Shown here piece by piece: positions 34,962 to 46,505 of a stretch of 64,000 nt of DNA (position 1 is its first letter; each line of letters opens with the position of its first letter). A model generated the notes under the pieces. The model saw nothing but the letters and a program-made list of their open reading frames with translations, did no database searches and had not been told where the DNA came from. The position numbers and the translations under genes were made by a program. This DNA is from Posidonia oceanica (Eukaryota; Streptophyta; Magnoliopsida; Alismatales; Posidoniaceae): positions 5,769,001 to 5,833,000 of the forward strand of contig JAZBRS010000013.1 in assembly GCA_037176725.1 (NCBI GenBank), in the 5' to 3' direction.

Positions 34962-36327
34962 CTGGGAGCAACCATTGCGGATCTGTCATCCCACCTTTCG
35001 TACTCCCATCACTTGCATGTTTCTGTTCCTCTTTTCGCCTTATCTCCCTCATACATTGCTTTATCCTATCTTCTACATTTTTTCATCACTGCATTCCCGT
35101 ACATTCCTTCTCTCATCTCCTTTTATAATCATCATCGTCATCCTCTCAAATCATGCATTGCATATTGCCCGGTGATGAAAACCGGAGGTGCTTGCCTGCT
35201 GCAGAAGGAGTCTCCCGACCTCACCTGACACTACTTAGATGTCTTAGCTAGTGAGGAAGCCACCACTCAGTGAGAGCGGGCGAAATGCCCAAACACCTAA
35301 GGACTTACACTCCTAGAAGAATGCTAGGCGTTAGCCAGAAGGGAATACATGTCTAAGCCTGGACGCGCAAGAAAAGAAAGAAAGAGAGAGCCAAAGTCCA
35401 CAACAGAGAGTCCTAGCCCCCATGCCTCAGAAGCCAGGCACCCATTCCCTTTAGGGTAGGGATAGCAGGGACCTGCAAGCCTGAAAAAAAAAGGAGAAGA
35501 AAAAAAAGAAAAACAACAAAAAGAAACAAAAATGATAGAAAAGAAAAAGAGGATGATAGAGAAGAAAAAGAGAATGATAGAAAAGGAAAAAAAAGGAAAG
35601 AGCAAAAGTCAACTCCAAAAATGAAGGTGAGCAGAGTAGTTTCGCACATTTCACCTACCCCAGAGGAGAGTCAAAATTCGAGCCGGGTCCTTCTCGTCTC
35701 CAAGATAGGAATGAGGAAAGCCCTGCACACCTATATAGAAGCATAAAAAAGGAGGGGAGAAAAGGAAAGAGTGAGTGTAAAACCTTGAGAGTTTGGCATG
35801 GAGCCCATCCTCTCTACACCACCACCAAACATCACCAACATCCTTTCTTGGAGTGCCACCGACAAGTTAAGAGTCTGAGTAGAGTCCAGTGAGTCAAGGA
35901 CCGCCCCCTTCCTATACAGCAGGCACCAAAGCACTCCCGATGCTGAGGGCAAACTACACCAATCAAAAATCATGCATACATCCGCATTTCCAATCATCTC
36001 CCCTCCCTTTGATCATTCCGCTTTGCAAGGCTTGCTCCGGCACTGAGACAGTACTCCTACTCAGCACGCGTTGGCATCATCAGGCTGCGACGATCCAGAA
36101 CTCCTGCCAGTCCCCGCCCCGCGCCAACAGAATCCCTTTACTTATATGTGTTTAATTGCCATGATCTGAATGTTTACTGTTGGATGTGTTGAACTGTTTT
36201 ACCAGCTTCAGAGTTTGCTTCCAATCAGTAATTATGTGCCTATATGAGATCTGATAACTCACAGTCTTGGTAACAGGTACCTGAAGATTCCGCGACAACC
36301 GTCTGCCTACGTCTCCCAGTCTGCACA
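34962..36327 (+). other. Spacer between integrase and extra ORF of D, with purine tract
   Basis: No gene is seen. 34990-35160 is T/C-rich. 35480-35612 is a roughly 130-base tract of almost only A and G with internal repeats of ATGATAGA(A/G)AAG, which could be a second polypurine primer or simple low-complexity DNA. A TTTTACCAG/CTTCAG acceptor-like site lies about 130 bases upstream of the next ATG and could serve a spliced subgenomic mRNA; this is speculation. Confidence 0.45.
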
Positions 36328-37530
36328 ATGGGTTTCCCCACTCTAGTGACCCCGGTACACTGTTCTGAGATCCTGTGAGAGTGGATTGGCAAGCTTACCA
36401 AAGATGACTACGAGAAGCTACGCCTATGGGGCATTCCAACCAAATTGCTGAAGGTTGCTGATGTAGAAGTGAGCTGCCATCTTCTGTGCGCCGCTGCAAG
36501 ATTCTGGAAACCGGCACACCATGTCTTCCGTTTTGGTAGAACTGAACTGACACCTACACTGGAGGAAGTGCGCCGGATCTGTGGCTTTTCCAAGATCTTG
36601 GGGCCGTCCATCTTCATGAGGCATGACGGATACATTGCGGTCCTGAAACAGCTGACTGGGCTCTCTACTCAAAGTTGCCAGCAAAGATTGATTTGCACCA
36701 GCGGGCCCACGCCCCTACTTCGCCTAGCATATTTTGATGATACTGTGGAAAAGCGCGCTGAACTCGGAGACGAGCTGTGGCTCCGAGGATTTGTTACCTG
36801 TTTCTTAGGCGAGCTGGTCTTTACTCATGGTAAAGCGACAGTGGTCGTCGAGATCGCCGAAATAGCACTCGCTGTGGTGACTCGGCAGATAGACCTGGCG
36901 CCGGTTGTTCTGGCAGAAACATACCGCAGACTGGACCGCATCTCGCATCGCTGCCGCCACTTTCATGGTTGCGGAGCACTTATTCAGGTCTGGCTAGCCG
37001 CACACACCGAGATAGACCTTCTGCGCCCCCAGGTACATGCTTTTGAGGCCTACTGCAACAGCGGCCATGCCAAGACAGTCAAGAGCGTCAAGGAAGAATA
37101 TGAGAAGTTATCAGAGCTGACAGATGACACAGTAACCTGGCGTATCATACCTTCCATGGCCGAACCATTCACTGTCTTCTTCAGCACACGTGACATGCGG
37201 CTGATTGTATTAGCAGGATTCACCGCAGGTGTGGAATACCACCCTATCAGGGTCATGCGCTAGTTCGGTTTCCAGCAGGACGCCTTTGTCGACAGCACAG
37301 CACTTAGGCTCCTTCAAGCGTATCCCCTCAGTACAACTGCCCCAACGAAGGAACTAGCCAATCTGATGCAGCATGGAGTGCGATCAACAGACATCGCAGC
37401 TACGAGAGGCACAGGGTGTACTCCTGAGTACATCACCGAGGTGCAAGATCTCTGGCCCATCGATGAAATCCCGCCAAGCGGTCCCTTGTTCCCTGACTCT
37501 GGAAAATCAAAGAAGGCCCGAACCAGCTAG
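36328..37530 (+). pseudogene. Plant mobile domain (PMD)-like ORF downstream of integrase in D
   Basis: One phase of 401 codons runs from ATG 36328 to TAG 37528 with two internal stops (TGA 36376, TAG 37261). The stretch after the second stop reads FGFQQDAF and stays open for 88 codons, so the true ORF is longer than the longest stop-free piece. Features of the plant mobile domain are WGIPTKLL near the start, HLLCAAARFWKPAHHVFRF, TPTLEEVRRICGF (about 36445-36600), an LLRLAYF segment, a helix-rich central part with HCRHFHGC-like sequence, and a C-terminal WRIIP ... (R)QFGFQQ. PMD proteins (Arabidopsis MAIN/MAIL1 family) act in the nucleus in silencing and genome stability, and PMDs are known in transposons. 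Its role in the element is unknown. Confidence 0.75.
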
Positions 37531-37989
37531 AGCCGTTATGCAGCTATCATTTAGTTTCCTTTCAAGTTATGTTGTATCTTCTGGCCCGCCACAGGCGTGT
37601 AATCAACAGTTCTATCAATGCAAAAGTGTTTTGTGCTGGCTGCTCGCATTTCAAAGCTGCTTAATGCATTCCATGTTCCTTACCAATCATATCCTGAGGC
37701 CCTTGGCCAGGCTTGTTGCCCACATGATGCAGGAAAGTCCTCAACAATCAACCCAGACTCCAGGACCTCTGCGGACCCACGCCGTCAAATCCTGCTACCA
37801 GACATCCCCAGCTGAGTCTCCGTCGGGCTGGTACCCCAAACTACTCGTTTGACAAATACGTTAGTTTTGTCCATCCTTCGCTTTTCGATGCCAGGGACGC
37901 TTCGGCTGACCCCTGGTATCATCCTGATACCAGGGGCATCTTTTCAGATGTCCTGCGGTATCTCATCCATATCATCCCTTTATTTCCCC
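37531..37989 (+). other. Start of 3' tail of D, with conserved hairpin
   Basis: This stretch is non-coding. 37825-37980 aligns with C's tail at 57598-57770 (GGGCTGGTA, ...TTAGTTTTGTC, GATGCCA, GGGGCATCTT). Short open frames at 37373-37852 lack motifs. Confidence 0.6.
37910..37936 (+). repeat. 12-bp perfect stem-loop in tail of D
   Basis: CCCCTGGTATCA and TGATACCAGGGG pair perfectly around a TCC loop. C has an equivalent stem-loop at 57688-57723 with a longer loop and changed, still paired, arm bases. Confidence 0.85.
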
Positions 37990-38640
37990 TTTGCCGGTCG
38001 ATAAGTCCGATATCTTATCATTTTGTTCCTTTATCCCTTTGCTGGCCGATAAGTCCAATATCTTATCATCTCTTTCCCTTTGCCGGTCGATAAGTCCGAT
38101 ATCTTATCATCTCTTCCTCTTTGCCGGCCGATAAGTCCGATATCTTATCATTCCTTTATCCTCTCTTTGCCGACCGATAAGTTCGATATCTTATCACTCT
38201 ATTCTTTTATTCATTTGCCGGCCGATAAGTCCGATATCTTATCATCTCTTCCTCTTTGCCGGCCGATAAGTCCGATATCTTATCATTCCTTTATTCCCTC
38301 TTTGCTGGCCGATAAGTCCGATATCTTATCATCTCTTCCTCTTTGCCGGCTGATAAGTCCGATATCTTATGATTCCTTTATTCCCTCTTTGTTGGCCGAT
38401 AAGTCCGATATCTTATCATCTCTTCCTCTTTGCTGGCCGATAAGTCTGATATCTTATCATTCCTTTATTTCCCCTTTGCTAGCTGATAAGTCCGATATCT
38501 TATCACCCCTTTCCCTTTGACAGCCGATAAGTCCGATATCTTATCATTCCTTTATTCCCTCTTTGCCGACCGATAAGTCCGATATCTTATCACCCCTTTC
38601 TCTTTACCGGCCGATAAGTCCGGTATCTTATCAGTCCCTT
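37990..38640. repeat. Tandem array of GATAAG...CTTATC inverted repeats
   Basis: Fifteen units spaced 40-48 bp each contain GATAAGTCCGATATCTTATC, a 6-bp stem (GATAAG/CTTATC) around 8 bases, preceded by TTTGCCGGCC. One further diverged copy lies at 39806. Loop bases and spacers vary more than the arms. Confidence 0.92.
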
Positions 38641-38642
38641 TC

Positions 38643-38681
38643 TGATCAATCAATCAATCAATCAATCAAGCAATCAATCAC
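38643..38681. repeat. (AATC)n microsatellite
   Basis: About nine AATC units with one interruption separate the two inverted-repeat arrays. Confidence 0.9.
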
Positions 38682-38687
38682 TGCTCT

Positions 38688-39830
38688 TTCCGGTTGATAG
38701 GACCGTAAACTATCATCTTGGGCTGATATCCAAAACTATCCCACAGTTGTGTTATACGGCTGACACCCAGTAACTGTCACTTGTAATTGCCCCCTTTCGG
38801 TTGATAGGACCGTAAACTATCATTCTTTGGCTGATGATCCAAAACTCATCCTGGGCTGATATCCAAAACTATCACTGGCAATTACGTTATACGGCTGATA
38901 TCCAGTAACTATCCCTCGTAATTGCCCCCTTCCGGTTGATAGGACCGTAAACTATCATTCTTTGGCTGATGATCCAAAACTCATCCTAGGCTGATATCCA
39001 AAACTATCACTGGCAATTACGTTATACGGCTGATATTCAGTAACTATCCCTTGCAATTGCTCTTTCCGGTTGATAGGACCGTAAACTATCATTCTCTGGC
39101 TGATGATCCAAAACTCATCCTAGGCTGATATCCAAAACTATCACTCGCAATTGCATTATACGGCTGATATCCAGTAACTATCACTCGCAAACACCCCTTC
39201 TGGTTGATAGGATCGTAAACTATCATTCTCTGGCTGATGATCCAAAACTCATCACGGGTTTGCGTTATACGGCTGATATCTAGTAACTATCCCTCATAAT
39301 TGCACCTTCCGGTTGATAGGACCGTAAACTATCATTCTTTGGCTGATGATCCAAAACTCATCCTAGGCTGATATCCAAAACTATCACTCGCAATTATGTT
39401 ATACGGCTGATATCCAGTAACTATCCCTCATGGTTTGCCCTTTCCAGTTGATAGGACCGTAAACTATCACTTCTGGCTGACGATCCAAAACTCATCCTAG
39501 GCTGATATCCAAAACTATCACCTGCAACCATGTTATACGGCTGATATCCAGTAACTATCACTCACAACTGCACCTTCCGGTTGATAGGACCGTAAACTAT
39601 CGTTTCCGGTTGATAGGACCGTAAACTATCGCTTCCGGTTGATAGGACCATAAACTATCGCTCCTGGTTGATAGGATCATAAACTATCGCTTCCGGTTGA
39701 TAGGACCGTAAACTATCGCTTCCGGTTGATAGGACCGTAAACTATCGCTTTCGGTTGATAGGACTGTAAACTATCACTCTCGGCTGATGATTCGAAACTC
39801 ATCCCCCCTGGCCGATAAGTCTGATAACTT
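38688..39830. repeat. Higher-order array of four different inverted repeats
   Basis: A roughly 110-140-bp composite unit repeated about seven times contains, in order, TGATAGGACCGTAAACTATCA, GATGATCCAAAACTCATC, TGATATCCAAAACTATCA and TGATATCCAGTAACTATC. Each sub-unit is an inverted repeat with its own arm sequence (TGATAG/CTATCA, GATGA/TCATC, TGATA/TATCA). The last 200 bases (39580-39780) are about eight head-to-tail copies of the first sub-unit at 24-27-bp spacing. Confidence 0.9.
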
Positions 39831-40404
39831 ATCACCTCCTTCGTGCAACTTCGTTCCAAAGGACGAAGCTCCACATCCCTCCGCGCCAGGAGAGGGTCCC
39901 CCTCTCCCGTCTCACCTCTGTAGTTTTGGTTACCCCTTTTCTGCGCGGCTCCAGCCGCCTTGCTTGCTTGCTCCCTCGGGCGAGGACAAGCTGCCCCTTT
40001 TTCCCCTCCTTGTTGTGCAGGTTTGGACTTACCGCCAAGTTCCGCGTCACGCTACAGCTCCCCCTTCAGCGTCCTATTGCATCAACTCTTCAGTCGCGCA
40101 ACATCGCAAGCTAGTCTAAGCATCATCGGCATCATCGGCATCATCAGCATCATCCACGTTGTGTCGGCTTCCCCATCTATACTAACTCCGGCACTAACTT
40201 TTGCATTGCATCCGCATTAGCATGCATTGCATACATTGCATTCCATCCATCTGCACCAGTACTTTGCATTGCGGCAACGATCTACGACGTTCGGTGCACC
40301 CACCGAATAAGTGGCTCACGCCGACAGCAATCCTTTGCTCTTGTCAGTCAGATGGGGTGTCTTGTCAACCCTGAGCAGTGGCCTCGCTTCGCTTGACCTC
40401 ACTC
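39831..40404 (+). other. Distal 3' tail of D
   Basis: This non-coding sequence is C/T-rich, with a short (CATCGG)n-like run at 40120-40155. Open frames here (for example 39787-40119) have no motif. It ends in the polypurine tract. Confidence 0.5.
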
Positions 40405-40413
40405 AGGAAGGGG
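40405..40413 (+). other. Polypurine tract of D
   Basis: AGGAAGGGG lies four bases before the 3' LTR start (TGTTGACACTCC, 40418) and would prime plus-strand DNA synthesis. An inverted copy of the LTR start lies just upstream at 40347-40361. Confidence 0.75.
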
Positions 40414-40417
40414 CATC

Positions 40418-43400
40418 TGTTGACACTCCATTTTGACAGGCTGAATCGATTGGAATCTTCTGGTGGCTTCTGAACCCAAACCTAGGTCCAAACCCACACC
40501 TTTCCTTTCTTCTTCCCCCTCAAAACAAGCCCAAACTCAACCTAAGATTACACCCCTTTTCCGAACCCAAAAACTACCCAAAAACCATAGAAAAACTCAC
40601 CCTTCCTAACTTAGCAAACCCACCAAAGAGCCCTCAAAATTTCAAACCAAAACCACTCCCAAAAACCCTAGAAAACCTAGGTAAAACTACCCTTTTTCTA
40701 CACCTCAAAAACCTTCCAAAACTTTCTCAAAACCAAACCGAAATGCTAGGACGAACACTAGGGACCATAGGCCACACACTCACCAAATTTCACCCCTTTT
40801 CAAAACCTCTAAACCCTCCTTTCGCCCAAATTATCCTTTTCTCTCTCCTAGATTATTCTTTTCTCTCTCCTCTCTCTCTCTCCTGATTATCCTCCTTCTT
40901 TTCACCTCCTTTTCTCCCTCTTTTTTGTCTGGCTGTGGGCCCGCCTTGTGCTCCTATCTGTTCTCAATCTTATTCCTATTTTTATCTTATTTTTACCATT
41001 TTCTTTGATTTTCAAAAAATTATTTTCCTTCAACTCCTCTCTTTCCTATTTATTCCTCCATTTCTCCCTTTTCCTCTCCTTTCTAATTTCCTCTTCTCTT
41101 CTCTTACTAAACCCCTAAAAATCCTTGAAAAACCTTCAAAATTCTGAAACAAAAGGAAAACAAACCAAAACGCTAAGAAAAATAATTAAAAAACATTAAA
41201 CAAACAATTAAGAATCTAAACCTAACTAAATCTAGCCAAAATGGGAAACCAAGAATGCAACTAAAAGAAAATGTGAAACAAACCAAAAGAAAATGCTATA
41301 AAATCAAGTAAAAAACCAAAATATAATCAAAACAAACCAAAAGTAAAAACCTCATTAAAAATAATAAAAAACAAATCCTACAAAAGAAGAAAACAATTAA
41401 GAATACTAAGACAAGTAATTAAAACAAATCTTAACATAACAAATCTAAAAGAAACAATTAAAACCTAATGCAAGCCTAAAAAAAATTAACTAAAAAAGAA
41501 AAAGAAAAGGAGAAACTTAACTCAACTAAAAGATATTAAAAGAACTTGACAAACAAAATTTTAAAAAAAATTAAAAGAAGACTTAGAATAACTACGATCA
41601 AAAAACCTAAAACTCATCCTAACTAATTAAAAAACAACCCATTAAAAAAGCCTAATTAAAAATCCCAACTTAACAAGAAAAACTTAATAAGGAAAACTCA
41701 ACTAAAAAACAATTAAAAAATTTAACAAACATTTAAACCAAATCAAAAACAATTTAAAGAAAACTTAAATCCTAAAAACTTAAATCAAAACTAAAAGTCC
41801 TTCTAACCCTAATTAATTTAAAAACAATCTTCAAAAACCTAATTAAAAAATCCTAACTCAAAAACAATCACTTTAAAAATATTTTCAAATTTTCTTTTAT
41901 TTTATTTCAATTTTTCTTCTTTTTTTCTTCTTCCTTTCTTTCTTCCCCTCTTCCTTATTTTTTTACTTTCTTTCCTATTTTCCTTTTTCTCTCTTCTTCG
42001 GCCCAGCCCACAACCGACTCCTCCTCTTCCTCCCTCCTTCTTCCTCTCCCGCTCCTTCTCTGATTTTTCTTTTTTTTTTCTGCAACCACAACCTTCTGCA
42101 GCCGACACATCACCATCCCAGACCTGCCGTCCTTGCACCTAGCACGCCCTCTGCCCAGGCCGGACCGGCGTGCGCTGCCCTCCTCGGCCGTGCACCTGCA
42201 ACCTTCCTGCCATGCCTCCTTAGCCCTCAATTGCAGCATCCACCCTCAGACCGAAAAGACCAATCAAAGCCAGTAGAACAAAACCAGTAGCAACGAGACC
42301 AGAAAGATCACCCTTCACTGCCATGAACTTCACCCTCTTCCTTGTGCGATCTAGAGCCGGAGAGAACCCAATTCACCCCCTTCCTCTGCCAGAAAAAAAA
42401 CCAGCATTTCCTCCTCTTGATCGGACCGCAATTCAGACCCCAAAACACCTTCCAACTCACACCCAATTCATCCCCCAAATCCACCGAACTTCCAGCAATT
42501 CTTTCCCTTGATCCCACAGCCATTTCCATTCCAGAAATCACCGCAACCACCCAAAATCTTCAACAGAACCCAACACCACCTCCTCTCAAAATTCCTGACA
42601 CCACAGGCTCGCAAATCTCCCCAAAATCCTCCCAGCTACTCACCAGAACACCACCTCTCCAGCACCCAAAGCCTCACTCCAGCAGCTCACCATAACCCAA
42701 ACCTAACACCACAAACACCTTCCCTTTTTTCTGTCCAAAAATCAATCCACCTGCAAACTCCCGAACCAGACCACCACAGACCAATTTATCCATCCAGAAC
42801 CCATCGCTTGACCTCCAGAAGTCCGCCGGAAGCTTCCATCTGGCCTGGGGAGCAACAGGCACCTCCACCCACCTCTGGCTGTTCCTGCAACACCCAAAAG
42901 TGCCGCTTCTTCCATCGAGCTTCAGAACTTCCTTCTAAGCATTTAGCGAGCTCCGGAGGACTGCGTGGAGCCGTTCCAGACGTTCACGAGCCACCGACGA
43001 TGCCCGCATTAGTCGGACGACCCTCGCCGACCTCTGCAGAAGCCACCCACGTCGGGGGGACACTCCGGACGCCAAATCAGGTGCTTCCTTCTCCCATTAG
43101 TCTAGTTTTCTTCCCTGCATGCTTCTCCACCCCTTAGACTAGGTTTCTGGTAGCTGCCGCCTGGAGTCAACCTCGCCGCTGACCTTTCTTCTCCGGCGAC
43201 GTCTGCACCCGAATCGCCGCTCCAGCCACAGAAAGCTTCGCCGTCGATCCCCCGCGCACCGGGGAGCTTCCAGGAGCGCAGCCCTGTCCTCAGTTTCCTC
43301 CACCGACGCCACCTTCCTCCGGTCCGCTTCTAGATGTTCTGTGAAGCTCCGCTGCCCTCTTCGGCCAACTCCAGGCCCTGTCACGGCCCGACGATGCTGC

Positions 43401-45610
43401 TCTAGTCTTTGTGCAGCTCCGGTGAAGGCCTCCAGCACCTCAGCGCCGTTCCAGCACCTCTCCTTCTCCGGCGCCAAGCCCTGGTCTGCCGGTGCTACAG
43501 TGCCCTTTCCGCCGTCCTCCACTGTTCGTTTATTTTGATTTAGCATATGAATTTTGCCAAAAATTGCATATTTACCTTGCTTCTAGTTTTATTTGCCTTC
43601 CAGTCCTGCCAGTTTAAGATTTATTTAAATTTGATTTAAAATCATATGAAATTGCATTTAATATTTGTAGTTTTGCTTATTTACATATCGGTCCAGTTGC
43701 AGTTCATTCTTTTTAACTTTCTTTTAATTTAAGTCCTGCAACTTAGTTTATTACTCTTAGGTCCTTTTCCGCATTTTTGCATGCATTGCACTCATGCATC
43801 ATCGCATTTAGCACTCTTTTCACACACTTAAGTATGTCTAGCTCCCCTGAATATGGGAGGACCTGTTTTGCACACCCTTAGGCCCCCTTTTACACTTAGA
43901 TCTTATCTTCTCCCCTGTTCTGGCCTCCTGCCTTGAAGTCTGGATATCTTCAGATCCGGCCGTGGGATCCTCTCAACTAAGCTACCTGGGCGACCCCGGC
44001 GGAGCACTCTTCAGCATGGACCAATCAGATTTCAGATCAGGCTTCAGATTTCCAAGGTAAGTCCTCTTGAACTTCGGCAGCATCTTTTGCATATCATTCG
44101 CATTGCATGGCTTTTACGCGCTCTTTGCCGCTTTGTTTCTCGCACCGTTTTGCGTGCCAGCTTTGTTTCTCGCACGATTTTGCGTGCTGCTTTGTTTCTT
44201 GCACCGTTTCGCGTGCCAGCTTTGTTTCCCGCATCGTTTCGCGTGCGGCTTTGTTTCTTGCACCGTTTTGCGTGCCAGCTTTGTTTCTCGCATCGTTTTG
44301 CATGCCAGCTTTGTTTCTCGCATCGTTTTGCATGCTACTTTGTTTCTTGCACCGTTTTGCGTGCTAGCTTTGTTTCTCGCATCGTTTTGCGTGCCAACTT
44401 TGTTTCTTGCATTGTTTTGCGTGTCAGCTTTGTTTCTCGCATCGTTTTGCGTGCTGCTTTGTTTCTTGCACCGTTTTGCGTGCCCGACTTTGTTTCTTGC
44501 ACCGTTTTGCGTGACCGCCTTGTTTCTCGCACCGTTTTGCTTGTCGACTTTGTTTCTTGCACCGTTTTGCGTACCAGCTTTGTTTCTCGCATCGTTTTGC
44601 GTGCCAGCTTTGTTTCTCGCACCGTTTTGCGTGCCGCTTTGTTTCTTGCACCGTCTTGCGTGCCTCGCTTGTTTCTTGCACTGTTTTGTGTGCCGACTTT
44701 GTTTCCTACACCGTTTTGCTTGTCCGCTTTGTTTCTTGCACCGTTTTGCGTGCCAACTTTATTTCTCGCACTGTTTTATGTTCTTGCTTTGTTTCTCGCA
44801 CTGTTTTACGTTCTTGCTTCGTTCCTCGCACCGTTTCGCGTGCCGACTTTGTTTCTCGCACCGTTTTGCGTGCCGACTTCGTTTCTCGCACCGTTTTGCG
44901 TGTTTTTACGTTATTTCCTCTCGCATGTCGCCCGCATTGCCTGTTTTCACCGTTGTTTTGTTTTATCGCCCACATTTGCATATAGGGCAGTGATGCTTAC
45001 TGCCTGGAGTTCTCACGAGCCAGGTTTCGCCCGGTTCGGAACACAGACAACGTTGTTGAGCGCTTAGACTACATGTTTACTTTCTTGCATTGCATTCCGT
45101 CACTTAGAGCACACCTTTGAGCATTTAGATAGGCATTCATTGGCACTTAGGCATTCAAAGTCTGCATTTCCCTGCGTATGCGAGCGTAAGCCTAGAAAGA
45201 CCGATTCTCGGGCGTGTCGGGGGTGCCTAACACCTTCCCCGCACGTAACAGGAGTCCTTGCCCTCTCTCTTGGCCCGCAATGACCATATTGCCCTTATCC
45301 TAGGCACGAGTCACATCATTTGCATTCATTTGCATCTCATTTCTTTTGCATTGCCTTGCATTGCATCTTTTGCTTGGTTTTGCGTGATTATTCATGTATT
45401 TCCCCAATTTTCCTTGTCTCCCGATCTAATAGACTTGGTGGCGACTCCGATTTGTCTTATCTTCTTATTTTCTTCCCCTTTTCCCTTTTTAAATGTTTTC
45501 GAGTTAAGTCTTCCTTCTCGGACATAGCCGCTAATAGTGAGCCTGATTCTGATCGGTGCACGCGAGCTTTGGCAATGTGCATGGACGATCTGAACACCGA
45601 GATTACTACA
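40418..45610 (+). mobile_element. 3' LTR of D
   Basis: This 5193-bp copy of 19551-24691 is 52 bp longer net, mostly from two extra units in the 30-bp array. It ends ACTACA followed by the CCAAG target duplication. The core block is at 45191-45314 and the PBS-like motif at 45439-45449. Sub-features are in the same order as in the 5' LTR. Confidence 0.95.
44122..44901. repeat. 30-bp tandem array in 3' LTR of D (~26 units)
   Basis: The unit is as in the 5' LTR array but the array is 779 instead of 720 bp. Long open frames in five phases are artefacts of the unit length. Confidence 0.92.
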
Positions 45611-46505
45611 CCAAGCAAGGGGTTCCGTTGATTTGGGACCAAGGTTGTGAGTCGAGTTTCAATGAGTTGAAGGCTCGTCTGACTTCTGCTCCTATTCTGA
45701 CCTTGTCTTCTGGTAGTGGTGGCTTCACTATCTATAGTGATGCTAGTGGTGTTGGCTTGGGTAGTGTTCTAATGCAGCGTGGCAATGTTGTGGCTTATGT
45801 CTCTCATCAGCTGAAGGACCACGAGAAGAACTACCCTACCCATGATCTTGAGATGGCTGCTGTGGTGTTCACGCTGAAGCTTTGGCGACACTACCTGTAT
45901 GGGGAGCAGTTTGAGGTCTATACGGATCACAATAGTCTGAAGTATATATTTACTCAGAAGGACCTCAACATGCGGCAGCGGAGGTGGGTGGAGTATCTCA
46001 AGGACTATGATTTCAGTTTGTCCTACCACCCTGGAAGGCCAACGTGGTTGCCGATGCTCTGAGCCGGCGTACGCATGTCGTGGCAAGCCTGATGGTTATG
46101 GAATGGACCATGCTGGAGGATCTGGCTGACTGTGGACTCAAGAGACTACATTGGGGAGCAGGCGGTGCCTACATGGCAAGCTTGTCTATTCGTCCCAAGC
46201 TAGTGGAGTTAATTATTGCCTGTCAGCAGACAGACTCCTTCTTTCAGGCTACAGTTGAGAAGTTGTGCGCTGGGGAAGCGTCAGACTTTTCTCTCGACGT
46301 ACATGAGGAATTGAGGTTTGATCAGTGCCTGTATGTGCCCCAGTACGAGGAAGCCAGGCGGAGGTTACTGGATGAAGCCCATCGATCCAAGTACACCATC
46401 CACCTAGGATCCACGAAGATGTATCGGGATCTGAAGTGGAACTTTTGGTGGCCTGGCATGAAGCGAGAAGTTGCTGACTATGTGCAAGGTGTGTGACCTA
46501 CTAGC
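45611..46505 (+). pseudogene. RNase H and integrase N-terminus of T, between insertions D and G
   Basis: This continues T's pol after D. The RNase H reads [16 protein letters not shown] (about 45722-45770), HDLEMAAVV and [11 protein letters not shown], then [20 protein letters not shown] frameshift near 46040 leads to VADALSRR in another phase. The integrase zinc-binding part follows (AHRSKYTIHLGSTKMYRDLKWNFWWPGM, about 46378-46465) and is cut at the Cys pair by LTR G. The RNase H catalytic Asp and Glu are present. Confidence 0.88.

Larger units (their letters stand above)
19551..45610 (+). mobile_element. Complete Tat/Ogre-type retrotransposon 'D' (26 kb)
   Basis: D has two 5.1-5.2 kb LTRs (19551-24691 and 40418-45610) around a 15.7-kb internal region, flanked by the CCAAG duplication (19546-19550 and 45611-45615). 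Internal order is doubled PBS, leader, gag, protease with a G-patch-like segment, RT, RNase H, archaeal-type RNase H, integrase, purine tract, a plant-mobile-domain ORF, hairpin arrays, polypurine tract. Dual RNase H, tRNA-Arg-type PBS and very long LTRs identify the Tat/Ogre lineage. All frames carry stops. LTR divergence is low (about 3% in the first 130 bp), so D is younger than T. Confidence 0.95.

Noticed and set aside
37990..39830. CRISPR-like regular repeats
   Set aside because: The repeats are hairpin-type tandem units in a plant retroelement; spacers are not unique and no cas genes exist.
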